A DNA stretch of 64,000 nt from Colwellia sp. MB3u-41 (GCF_014076845.1 NZ_JACGUT010000084.1:658646-722645), one strand, 5' to 3'; counted from the stretch's first letter, positions 27,782 through 36,205 are shown. Notes: generated by a model not told the origin, from the sequence alone. A program made the numbers and translations.

Positions 27782-28335
27782 TCAATGATCGCTAGAGTAC
27801 CATTCATTCTCATAAGCTAGGCTCCACCACAACACATGTGTTAAAGCTATTTTAGCGAGTTTATTGTTAATGGATTTAGGTATAAGTATCTTTTCTTTGA
27901 AATTATATTCAAAATTTACAGCAGGTTTTTGTGGTTGAAGTATCGTGACCTCATTACATCCCACATACGAAAATCTCTTGGCATATTACACCATTGTTCG
28001 CCCAGAAGCATCTGCCTGTTTTAAATCATGGCCAAGTATAGGCGAACGTTTGGTGATCCCTATGAATGATAATAATGTTGGAGCTAGGTCGATTTGGCTA
28101 ACCATTCTTTTGTCAAAGAAAGCGGGCTTACCTGAATTAGAATTACGCCTGGAGTATGAAAGTTCTTAATGGGAACAAGCTCATTACCTAATGCTCTGGC
28201 ATCATGATCGGCAACAACGCTAGAGACAGTATCCTTCCAATAGGTTTTTTCCTTATTGATAAACTTTCCAAGGGCATAGTTAGCATATTGAATGGCATTT
28301 TGGCGCAATAAAGCGATTGCAGAGGTAAAAATCAT
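27782..28335 (-). pseudogene. C-terminal remnant of an LTA-synthase-like sulfatase/phosphotransferase
   Basis: Two overlapping minus-strand frames together spell the C-terminal third of an LtaS/phosphoglycerol-transferase-type sulfatase. 28335-28130 gives YANYALGKF and SSVVADHDARALGNELVPI, the metal-binding DHDAR segment. After a frameshift, the other frame gives IDLAPTLLSFIGITKRSP, then (past a TAA where a Gln is expected) YAKRFSYVGCNEVTILQPQ. The N-terminal membrane domain and most of the catalytic domain are missing. This reading is mine from family patterns; the plus-strand ORF at 27945-28169 is its shadow. Confidence 0.7.
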
Positions 28336-28375
28336 AATTAATATTTCTTATAAAACACTCTGCTACACTATCGTA

Positions 28376-28399
28376 TTAAACTTAAACTTAAACTTAAAC
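28376..28399. repeat. Short tandem repeat TTAAAC x4
   Basis: Four exact copies of the hexamer TTAAAC, followed by TTAAG, between the sulfatase remnant and dgkA. A simple microsatellite-like tract with no evident function. It could vary in length between strains. Confidence 0.85.
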
Positions 28400-28427
28400 T
28401 TAAGTTAAGCCAGGATAGTTTTTAAAG

Positions 28428-28739
28428 TCATACTATTAGCCAAATACAACTTGCTACAAGTAGGCTTAACATTACTGCTGCTCCTAAGTTTATTGCAAGA
28501 CCTGACAATGGATTAATTTCTAAACCAATACTGTCGATAACAGCTTCAATGGCTGTGTTTATTCTTTCTGTAAATATAACAAAAACAATTGCGAGTATTA
28601 ATATCACTTGTTCTTTAATGCTGATATCAAAAACAAAAGATGCGGTTATAACAACAAGCAGCAGTAAAAGCTCTTGTTTAAAAGTAGATTCATTGTCGTA
28701 TAACCACTTTAAAGCGCGCAATGAATTTAATGTGGCCAA
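28428..28739 (-). CDS. dgkA: Diacylglycerol kinase DgkA, altered and fused to eptA remnant
   Basis: A 103-aa integral membrane protein matching DgkA, which phosphorylates diacylglycerol released by EptA-type enzymes. It has an N-terminal amphipathic segment, three membrane helices and the conserved stretch TERINTAIEAVIDSIG, with the E, N, E and D corresponding to E. coli Glu69, Asn72, Glu76 and Asp80. The downstream LSGLAINLGAA has Ile83-Asn84 where E. coli has Lys94-Asp95, residues important for catalysis, so activity is doubtful. There is no ATG: the only start is a TTG at 28739, and the frame continues upstream without stop into the eptA tail. Probably on its way to a pseudogene. Confidence 0.65.
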   Translation of the reverse strand: MATLNSLRALKWLYDNESTFKQELLLLLVVITASFVFDISIKEQVILILAIVFVIFTERINTAIEAVIDSIGLEINPLSGLAINLGAAVMLSLLVASCIWLIV

Positions 28740-28766
28740 ATAGATTCTTCGCTGGCCTTTAGGTTT

Positions 28767-30031
28767 AGTGATATTGTCATAACTATTAATCAGTTGCTCT
28801 AGTGAACAATTTTGAGTATGGCTACGTTGGAAATCAGGGATAAAAGCATGTCTTTTCTAGAATAGCATTTAAAATAAGTAGGCCGGTGAGAGCTTATTAT
28901 ATGCAGTACAATGACGGTGTGTTTTGATGTGTTAACTGACTGGATTTACTTATTAGGAGCGCTAAAAGTGCTTCGTCATAGCAGTCTCGCCATCACATAA
29001 AGGGTTTGATTTATCAAGGTCGACTTGTTGCATTTTTACCGGGTACAAACAACTTTACAGCTGCCGTTATTATTACTTATCCATAAAACATCAGCGCCGC
29101 TAAATGGATAATATCAATGACATTTTGTTGGGCTGTTGTCATACGCTTTTCATCGCCGTCTTTATTTAACTTTGAAAAAATACAGGGCACAGATATAGCC
29201 GTTGTTGTTTCATATAAACTCATCCTTGAGAATGAGACCACGGCTTGTTTTTTAGCATATTGGTTAGTCGGTTTACTATAGCCATTAAGTAAAAATTTTG
29301 GGCGGGAGCTGTTTCTCCAAACACCATAACGGTGACTTTTTTTATAACTGTTAAGTACAATTGACGGTGCGGCATCTAAAAATTTAAATTAAAGTAGCGG
29401 ATAAAAATAGTGATTGCAGACAAATTTGAATGACGCTACCACCATTTTATATGGCGTTATGTAGGTAATGAGGTGTTTATTGTTTCTGCCAACCACTGCA
29501 TAATTTGAATAGAAAAAAGCACAGATTAAAAATACAGTGACAAGACTTAAACTAAGCAGTTTTAGCCGGTTCAACAGCTCTTTGAAAAATGGCTTATAAG
29601 TTAATTGAAATGAGTAGATGATGAATGTGGGAAGTAATCCAAAAAATATAAAGAATAAAATAGCGTGAAGGTTTATGTAAGATAAGGCTTCTGCTGTATC
29701 GGTTTCAAGGGTATTTTGAATCATGCCATAATCAATGACTATCCCTTATGAAATAGTGCCATAAAAGAGTAATGACGAACAAATCACAGTCGCGATAAGT
29801 AAGGGTTTGGTTAACCACCTAAATGAAAGAACGCCTTGTATAATAACGGTTAGCGATAAAAAAATATTGGCAAAGACAATAATTATCTAATGCGGTAATT
29901 ATATCTACTGTTTTTAACAAAAATGGCAAGTTTAAGATCTGTGCAATTTAACAATAGGTAAATAATAACAATTGATTTGTTGTTAATTTCAAACGTTTAA
30001 AGTAAGAAATGTAGTGAGTGATTAAATTCAT
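28767..30031 (-). pseudogene. eptA: EptA/MCR-type phosphoethanolamine transferase, heavily degraded
   Basis: Fragments in order on the minus strand: start MNLITHYISYFKRLKLTTNQ at 30031, then a stop; FLLKTVDIITALDN near 29920; SFRWLTKPLLIATVI; a stop, then VIDYGMIQNTLETDTAEALS at 29724; catalytic-domain pieces TTTAISVPCIFSKLN near 29160 (homologous to the SVPCMFS segment with the nucleophile Thr); GADVLW near 29085; a degraded SSHRPTYFKCY zinc-site piece near 28880; and the tail SLEQLINSYDNI at 28770-28805. Several stops and frameshifts break it. EptA adds phosphoethanolamine to lipid A. Order and spacing are as in a complete gene of about 1.6 kb with internal deletions. Confidence 0.85.
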
Positions 30032-30207
30032 AAAACCACCTATAGATTAGTGGCTTCATACTCATAATATAAGCTTAAGGTTGGCTTAGCTTAAACTGAA
30101 AAAAGCCTTTATTTGAATAATCAATTTACCTTAGGGGTGATTTACGCTAAAAAGAGAGGGTTTTACAAATAACGCTTCCCGCATAATCATAATAAGGCAC
30201 TATTTAG

Positions 30208-30984
30208 ATGTTTCTCTATTCACAATTGTTACGCTCAATTATTACTCAAACTTATCTCTTGTCCTGCTTGGCTATGATCAGTTGTTATGCGCAAAGTACA
30301 GAAAACCCTACCGTAGCGAACAATGCTACTTTGATAGAATATACTGCGCATTATACCGTTTACCGAAAAGGTGATAAATATGGCAAAGCAGTAAGAACGT
30401 TATCGAGAACTGATGATGCTCTTTATAAGTTAACGTTTAAAACTGAAGCTTCAAAATATTTTTATGTCATCAATACCCAAGAGTCCAGTGAGTTTACATA
30501 TGATGCTCAGCAAGTAAAACCATTTAAATATATCAGTAGTGATGAGCGAACCTTTAAAGAAAACAAACATCAAATGATTGAATTTGATTATGCGGCAGGA
30601 GTCGTTTTAGGTGAAGATATAGCGCAAAAATGGTCACTTCCTTTAACGCCTAATATACTTGACCCCTTGTTAGTTATAGAAAAAATGAGGAGCGAAATCG
30701 GCAACCAAAGGCATAACTTGGAGTATTTAGTTTATGATGAAGGATCCGTTAAAACATATTCATTCGAATTTTTAGGCAGAGAAAACATTAAAACAACGAT
30801 GGGAGCAGTTGATACGATAAAAGTTTCACGAGTAAAAAAGAACAGCTCAAGAAAAACTCACTTTTGGTTAAGTACAGAGCATCATTTTATCCCTTTTAGA
30901 GTAGGGCAAGAAAAGGATGGTAAAGAAGTCGCGACACTTGAAATCGAAAAACTGATCTTACCAACATCGCCCAGTAATCGATAA
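30208..30984 (+). CDS. DUF3108 family exported protein
   Basis: A 258-aa protein with an N-terminal signal segment (about residues 10-28, ending near CYAQS) and a DUF3108 domain: IEYTAHYTVYRKGDKYGKAV, ESSEFTYDAQQVKPFKYISS, and the end FWLSTEHHFIPFRVGQEKDG. Family function unknown; probably periplasmic. It is intact and on the opposite strand from the decaying genes on both sides, so it may still be under selection or be a separate insertion. Confidence 0.8.
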   Translation: MFLYSQLLRSIITQTYLLSCLAMISCYAQSTENPTVANNATLIEYTAHYTVYRKGDKYGKAVRTLSRTDDALYKLTFKTEASKYFYVINTQESSEFTYDAQQVKPFKYISSDERTFKENKHQMIEFDYAAGVVLGEDIAQKWSLPLTPNILDPLLVIEKMRSEIGNQRHNLEYLVYDEGSVKTYSFEFLGRENIKTTMGAVDTIKVSRVKKNSSRKTHFWLSTEHHFIPFRVGQEKDGKEVATLEIEKLILPTSPSNR

Positions 30985-31037
30985 ATAATGGTGTAAAACG
31001 TTAGTTAACTAAGTGGTTGTTAAAGATGCTAAGCGGA

Positions 31038-32370
31038 TTATATTATGATAGTGAAAACAATCTTTTGGTCATGCTCTATTGAAACGTTTAAAGTTGCACC
31101 AATTTTTTGATAGTATGATTGAGCAATGGCTAAAGCTAGCCCATACCTTTTCTTTAGAGGTTCTTGATGAATCTTTTTACCATAAAGGTTCAAAAAAAGA
31201 ACTCAGTTTTGCTCTGAATAATCAAATGTACTGACATTTGAAATTTTAATTTTCATTTTTTAGTCTTTGGATACGGGCTATAGTAAAGGGCATTATTAAT
31301 GAGGTTACTTAGCACTGTAGTGAAAGCAAATTCATTTTTTTTAATATTTTCATATTGATGATGAAGGCTTACCTTAACATCTCTATTATTCTTGTTTTCT
31401 GTGATAATAATGGTATTTATTAACAATGTAACATCCACTTGTTGTTTTTCTAGCTCAGAGTGTGATGTGCTTTTTTACAGTAAAAGTATACCATTGACTA
31501 TATTTTTTAAGCGCTGAGTAATTGCCAGTACATTAGTCTTAAAATTCGCCGCTAATTGTTATTCATTAGGACATTTTATCGCAACTTCACTTAAGTTCAG
31601 TAACTCAGCAATCGGTGTTTTTAACTCATGAGCAATATCTGAGGTGATTCTTTTTTCTCTTAAATAGAGAATTTTCTTTGCACTGATAAAATGATTAATA
31701 TCTTCTGTGATAGCAACAAGTTCTTCGGGTAATGTATTTGTCGAAATTTCACTGACTTTAGAGTTTAAATTTATCTGTTTTAGCGCAGCATTTAATTCAT
31801 TAAGTGGTTTTAAACCACGCTCAACAACATTGAAAACAATGAGCCTTACCGCGATAACAGCGAAAATTGAGGTAAATATAAAAATAATGTCTACAAACCA
31901 AAGAATTTTATTTAGGCTTCATTACTTGTTGCGTAAGCTAACTCCATCGGTTTTTTATTTTTTACAAATTCCTCTCTCGCTAAACCAAACATCTCCCTAA
32001 TATCACTATCAATTTGAGGCTTAAATCTTATGAAATACATTCTGTCAGATCGTCCGTCTGGTAGGGTTATATTCGTTATTGATAACTTATGTAGGGCAAC
32101 GACTAACCTTGGCAATTCGTTGTATTTAAAAAGCTTAAGTGTTTCTGAACGTTCAAAAACTTTATTGTCACACCATAATTGAAAGTACTCTGGATCGTTT
32201 ACCCCTGAAAACTCATACATAAATTCATCAGCAAAATCAAAGTCAATTTTTTCTGGAGCTTCGCTGACTAATGTTTCTAAAAATCCTGCTTTGTTTACCA
32301 TCGCTCGATCAAATTGATTACTGATCTAACTATCAACACTTATGTCTGTTATAAAAAAGCGATACCAATA
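31038..32370 (-). pseudogene. Sensor histidine kinase, degraded
   Basis: Pieces run collinearly on the minus strand. An open stretch (32301-31912) gives the periplasmic sensor domain (SEAPEKIDFDFADEFMYEF); HAMP follows (LKPLNELNAALKQINLNSK) with a membrane helix before it; then HisKA with the phosphoacceptor IAHELKTPIAEL near 31640; the ATPase N-box NLINNALYY near 31290; and the G-box RYGLALAIAQSYY near 31130, ending at a stop at 31038. Stops (at least three) and frame changes break the frame, and the first membrane helix is unclear, so the upstream limit is approximate. With the response regulator next to it and eptA-dgkA downstream, a PmrB-like role is likely. Confidence 0.8.
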
Positions 32371-32424
32371 ATATAAATATGGAAATTGATATGTATCGAC
32401 TTAACTTTTTGTTAATAGAGTTCA

Positions 32425-33085
32425 TTAACAGCTATTAACAAAGTAACCAAAACCATGTTGAGTTTTTATTGGTAAATCATGCCCAATATCTCTCACTTTT
32501 TATGGGCGGTGGAAAGATGAGCTTCACTTGAGTTTTTAGGGACTGCATTATATGTCCCGCTAAGTACTCACTTAATTTTTCAGGTGAAACTACTTTACCT
32601 TGATTAGTAAAAATACATTAAACAAGCTTATATTCATTAAGTGTTAAATGAGCATCTGCTCCATTACACAGTAATTGTTTTAAATGAATGTCTAATGAAA
32701 AAAAACCAATATTAATCTTATTGTCATTGACATTTAAGCTACCCTTGCGCATTTAGCAGAACAGGCGAACATGAAGTTCATCAAAAGAAAAAGGTTTTGT
32801 TAAGCAGTAATAAGCCTGAAATTTTATTTTCTGTAAGATATCGTACTGAAAGTATCAGTAATCTGAGGTATTTGTTCGCTTTTCTGATGGCTTTTAATAT
32901 AGCCTTACCGTCAATAGACGGTAGCATTAAATCAAGTATGAGTAAGGAATAATCGCTCGCTAAAGCCATGTTTAAATCTTATGAGCCATCATCGGTATCG
33001 TCAATAGTACAGCCAAAATTTGACAACCCTATTCTTAGACCCTTTCGCAACGAAGTCGAGTCCTCAATAATCAATAACTTTAATG
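32425..33085 (-). pseudogene. OmpR-family response regulator, degraded
   Basis: On the minus strand the receiver domain reads LKLLIIEDSTSLRKGLRIG near 33083, then, past a stop, LASDYSLLILDLMLPSIDG with the phospho-acceptor Asp (open at 32969-32781). Further down come YYCLTKPFSFDELHVRL in another frame, SLDIHLKQLLCNGADAHLTL, and the winged-helix end LPIKTQHGFGYFVNS with a TAA at 32425. No start codon remains where one is expected. Stops and frameshifts show it is not functional. It precedes the kinase remnant as in an intact two-component operon. Confidence 0.8.
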
Positions 33086-33342
33086 TTAGCCTACTATAAA
33101 TATGTTTTATTTATAGAACACAGCAGAGTTAACTTAAGGTTTGTAGAGTAAAGCGCTTAAAATAATATCGGTATAAAAGTATCTACAAAAAGCATAGGGA
33201 CCTTACTCTGGGCTATATTTATAACCCACCTTCTTAATAACAGCGGGGTGTAGCTTTATTAGACCTATAAAAAGTTAATGACTTTTCTTTAATATTACCC
33301 TGATCCATTTAGTCTTTGGGTGTTTCACTTTTTGATTGAGAT

Positions 33343-33364
33343 TTTGTAAGATATATCTTACAAA
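33343..33364. promoter_or_regulatory. Perfect GacA/UvrY-type box upstream of the first GGA-rich RNA
   Basis: TGTAAGATATATCTTACA (33345-33362) is an exact match to the GacA/UvrY box TGTAAG-N6-CTTACA, and the palindrome extends to 8 bp on each side. It lies about 178 bp before the predicted RNA start, similar to the distal UvrY sites of enteric csrB genes. The 33086-33342 stretch before it shows no gene. A half-site CGTAAG follows at 33368. It would place the RNA under control of a BarA/UvrY-type two-component system, which is not in this window. Confidence 0.8.
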
Positions 33365-33497
33365 CACGTAAGATATTGAGTAAATAACTTCTAGCAAATA
33401 GATTGTGAATTTACATTAACACATGATTACATTGTGTTTTTTGTTTTTTATATACTTGTTTAAAATTAATGTTGTTAAATTAAAAAATTATGATGAC

Positions 33498-33525
33498 TTG
33501 GAAAATATCTAAATCAACGTATTAT
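33498..33525 (+). promoter_or_regulatory. Sigma70-like promoter of the first GGA-rich RNA
   Basis: TTGGAA at 33498-33503 and TATTAT at 33520-33525, spaced by 16 bp. A start about 7 nt downstream would put the first AGGAA hairpin at the extreme 5' end of the RNA, as is usual for CsrB-type RNAs. Confidence 0.6.
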
Positions 33526-33630
33526 TTAATTCATCAGGAAGATGCAGGTCAGGAAGATCAATAGAGTAGATAACTCTTTAAAGGACGTTTGAGGGATTAG
33601 GCAGGATGATAGGAATCATCAAAGGAAAGA

Positions 33631-34065
33631 AAAGGAATTAAGTTAAAGGATTAACAGCTAACGGAAGAGCTCGCAAGGACGGAAAATCACTATAGATGTT
33701 ACTTAGGATGAGTGGCAATCATGGAAGATGAATGGACAGAAAAGGAATTAAGTTAAAGGATTAACAGCTAACGGAAGAGTTCGCAAGGACGGAAAATCAC
33801 TATAGATGTTACTTAGGATGAGTGGCAATCATGGAAGATGAATGGACAGAAAAGGAATTAGGTTAAAGGATTAACAGCTAACGGAAGAGCTCGCAAGAAC
33901 GGAAAATCACTATAGATGTTACTTAGGATGAGTGGCAATCATGGAAGATGAAAGAAAAGGAATTAAGTTAAAGGATTAACAGCTAACGGAAGAGCTCGCA
34001 AGGACGAAAAATCACTATAGATGTTACTTAGGATGAGTGGCAATCATGGAAGATGAAAGGAAAGA
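33631..34065 (+). repeat. Four-fold tandem repeat inside the CsrB-like RNA
   Basis: Copies start at 33631, 33741, 33851 and 33956 (periods 110, 110 and 105 bp). Copies 1 and 2 differ by one base in the part I compared; copy 3 has a few changes and a 5-bp deletion; copy 4 has one lost GGA and ends with a fifth partial start at 34066. Each carries six to eight GGA motifs. The near-identity suggests recent amplification by slippage or unequal exchange. The units abut without unique spacers, so this is not a CRISPR array. Confidence 0.95.
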
Positions 34066-34154
34066 AAAGGACTATTAGGATATACTACGGACAGTTCTTT
34101 ATGGATGAAGCGGGGCACAAAATTATGCAGGATGCATATAAGCTAGTTCAAGAA

Positions 34155-34182
34155 ATGCGGCTCGTAGAGCCGTATTTTTTTG
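34155..34182 (+). terminator. Intrinsic terminator of the CsrB-like RNA
   Basis: ATGCGGCTC-GTA-GAGCCGTAT (9-bp stem with one G-T pair, 3-nt loop) followed by a seven-T run. It ends the plus-strand RNA just before the stop codon of the gene on the opposite strand. Confidence 0.92.
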
Positions 34183-34188
34183 TTTAAA

Positions 34189-35376
34189 TTAATACTCAAG
34201 ATAGGTTGAATAATAACGGTGCTTACCTAAAATTGATTGGCTACCTTTCAGTGAAAATGTATACCCACATAAAGAAAAACTGCCTCTCATCGCAATGTTT
34301 CTCACAATTACTTTTGTATCTAAAGGAGAAAATCTAGCCAAATTATCACCTTTATCTGCTTGTGTTACGTCTAATGTTCTAATCATCTCTCCATTATCAT
34401 AAGTAATCGCCTGGCAGGTATTATCACCTTGCGCCGTATTTTGTTGCCATAAAAAACCGCCCTGCACAGCAGTGCCTTGCCACTTTATTGTAATACCATC
34501 GAAAGCAGATACGGATAAAGAAAAATTATCGGGTAGAGTGATTTTATGTAATAAAGTCTGTTTTGACTCCATGCTGGGAGTTTTGTCATTCTTATCTGGC
34601 GTTATATGTTGTTCATCATTTAAGAACAAAGAAACAGCTGCCAATATTATTGACATTAAGGCGATTAAAATGAGTATGCTTAATGTTGAGGCTTTATTTT
34701 TAATATTGAACAGCTTTAGTCTGATCGCTTCACCGAAATCATCACTCGATTGCTTATGCGCCTCTGCAGGTACCTTGGCGTTATCAACAAAAGCCTGGCG
34801 AGTCTCTTGATGAGTACTTACTTGGGAATTGTCCACTCCTTTTTGATTAAATGTGGGCTCTATTCTTTGTTTTTTTTGAAAATTTCCTTGCTTCTTTACA
34901 TAGCCACTTAAATCAACACTGCCGCAGTAACCCAATATATGACTATTTTTTTGACTTTTATACGTCATTAACAATGTGGAAATGATTAAAGGCAATAAAA
35001 GTAACCAATAGCTAGGCGTGTAATCACTGATAATGATAATTAACCCGGCAATTAAAAAACTCCCCGTTGGAGCGAGTAACCAAGCTATGCTGAGGTTGGC
35101 ATCGTTTAAGCGGCGCTTTGTTGCAAGTGTACAAATGCTAGCAAAAAAAGATAATACCAGGAAGGATAATAAGCCGCTAAATAAAAAAATGGCACTAAAA
35201 AAAGCAAATAATAAATAACAACTAAAATGAATAGCAATGAATCGACTACGATTATCTGAACCGGTTAAACAAAATAGTGACTTCAAAAAAAGCACATAAA
35301 CTCCTAAAAATATTGTTTGAGCTAAAGCGCTGGCAAGAGTAACGAATTTTTTTTTAATTTTCAGCGATATTTGCAT
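34189..35376 (-). CDS. Unknown polytopic membrane protein (DUF805-like N-terminus)
   Basis: A roughly 395-aa protein. The N-terminal part has about five hydrophobic helices (residues 8-145) with KRRLNDANLSIAWLL, resembling the RRL-D motif of DUF805 proteins. A hydrophilic linker follows (about 165-230), then one more helix (ILILIALMSIILAAVSLFL, about 240-260) and a C-terminal extracytoplasmic domain rich in Ser/Thr with two Cys (CQAITYD and SLCGYTF). I do not recognise the C-terminal domain. The frame is open to an ATG at 35460, but the 28 extra residues look non-coding, so the ATG at 35376 is preferred; neither start has a strong ribosome site. It sits between the two GGA-rich RNAs on the opposite strand. 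Confidence 0.65.
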   Translation of the reverse strand: MQISLKIKKKFVTLASALAQTIFLGVYVLFLKSLFCLTGSDNRSRFIAIHFSCYLLFAFFSAIFLFSGLLSFLVLSFFASICTLATKRRLNDANLSIAWLLAPTGSFLIAGLIIIISDYTPSYWLLLLPLIISTLLMTYKSQKNSHILGYCGSVDLSGYVKKQGNFQKKQRIEPTFNQKGVDNSQVSTHQETRQAFVDNAKVPAEAHKQSSDDFGEAIRLKLFNIKNKASTLSILILIALMSIILAAVSLFLNDEQHITPDKNDKTPSMESKQTLLHKITLPDNFSLSVSAFDGITIKWQGTAVQGGFLWQQNTAQGDNTCQAITYDNGEMIRTLDVTQADKGDNLARFSPLDTKVIVRNIAMRGSFSLCGYTFSLKGSQSILGKHRYYSTYLEY

Positions 35377-35608
35377 ATTGTTACACTTATAATTTTGATA
35401 CTCCCCGACAAAATCATACGTAGTATGTAAGCCATTTCGCACAATTACGTCAGTGATCATTCAATAAATTGTAAGCGTAAAAAAAAATAAATTTTAACTC
35501 ATTGTTAATTAAGTTAAAAAATTAATTTATTGTTAATGTGGTTGATTATGACTAAGTTTTTTTGGTTTACCTTTGTAGCGAGAAAACTTACGGGTGTTAC
35601 TATTAAAC

Positions 35609-36104
35609 CTGTCAGGAAGACAACTGTTATGGATAACACGATAAATAAGTTAAAGGATAAACATTGTTTATTGGATATTGTGCAGGAAGTGCAAAAAGGA
35701 AGTGGTTTAAGTTAACATTTGGTTGATAAAGGATTTAGCCGTAAGGAAACTATTATTTCCAATGGAATGGAACATAAATGGAATTTACTTGAATGGATGC
35801 AATAGCTAGCGCTAAAGTTAACTTATTTTACCGCGCATATAATGAATAAAATTTATGGATGAAATTAACCGAGAAAGGAAGCTAATAGAGAGCTGATGCT
35901 CTTTTAGATAGGGCCATCTAAACGGATTTAATGAACGGTTAGTACTGAAATGGATGTCGAATAAAGGACAGTAATAAAGCTTGGATAAAATGAGTTTTTA
36001 TACAAAAATAAATTCCATATTATTTAGGACGTTTAAAATTAGCAAATGGATTTGCAGCATTATATTAATAAAGAAATAAAAGCGGCTTGTGAGTCGCTTT
36101 TTCT
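35609..36104 (+). ncRNA. csrC: Second CsrB/CsrC-like CsrA-sponge RNA
   Basis: About 500 nt with about 20 GGA triplets by hand count, many in hairpin loops: TGTC-AGGAA-GACA (35610-35622), GTTA-TGGA-TAAC (35626-35637), AATTT-ATGGATG-AAATT (35850-35866), TAAA-CGGA-TTTA (35919-35930) and GCAAA-TGGA-TTTGC (36042-36055). It starts with the same kind of AGGAA hairpin as the first RNA, after a possible -10 TACTAT at 35598-35603, and ends at an intrinsic terminator. No tandem amplification. A convincing GacA box was not found: TGTAAG occurs alone at 35469. A short ORF over its 5' end is not credible. CsrA binding is inferred. Confidence 0.75.
36079..36104 (+). terminator. Intrinsic terminator of the second GGA-rich RNA
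   Basis: AAAGCGGCT-TGTG-AGTCGCTTT stem (one G-T pair) followed by TTC and more T. The adjacent 36105-36205 stretch has no recognisable feature. Confidence 0.88.
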
Positions 36105-36205
36105 TTGCCTAAAAATAGGTAATAGACATAGTGCTTTGCTTGGTTGTCATTCATAATTTTTACGCTAGCAGTAACACTCTTGGTTGTATTTAAATGGTGA
36201 TAATA

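Larger units (their letters stand above)
33532..34182 (+). ncRNA. csrB: CsrB-like CsrA-sponge RNA with internal tandem amplification
   Basis: About 650 nt with no convincing ORF but about 40 GGA triplets by hand count, mostly in hairpin loops. Examples: CATC-AGGAA-GATG (33532-33544), GGTC-AGGAA-GATC (33547-33559), GATGAT-AGGA-ATCATC (33605-33620), GTTAA-AGGA-TTAAC (33642-33655, once per repeat), and ATGC-AGG-ATGCAT near 34123. Such loops are the CsrA-binding signature of CsrB/RsmZ RNAs, which sequester CsrA. A GacA box, a promoter and an intrinsic terminator bracket it. The middle is four tandem copies of a 105-110 nt unit, which is unusual: E. coli CsrB is about 370 nt with roughly 20 sites. 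CsrA binding is inferred. Confidence 0.85.

Noticed and set aside
27945..28169. 74-aa plus-strand ORF
   Set aside because: Antisense to the sulfatase remnant, whose minus-strand frames give recognisable family motifs.
31707..32000. 97-aa plus-strand ORF
   Set aside because: Antisense to the HAMP and sensor parts of the kinase remnant.
33631..34065. CRISPR array
   Set aside because: The 105-110 bp units abut directly with no unique spacers, and no cas genes are near.
35574..35592. GacA box before the second RNA
   Set aside because: TGTAGC and CTTACG halves mismatch the consensus, have the wrong spacing and would overlap the -35 region.
35530..35715. 61-aa ORF over the 5' end of the second GGA-rich RNA
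   Set aside because: It crosses the predicted promoter and hairpins, has no family resemblance, and the region is explained by the RNA.
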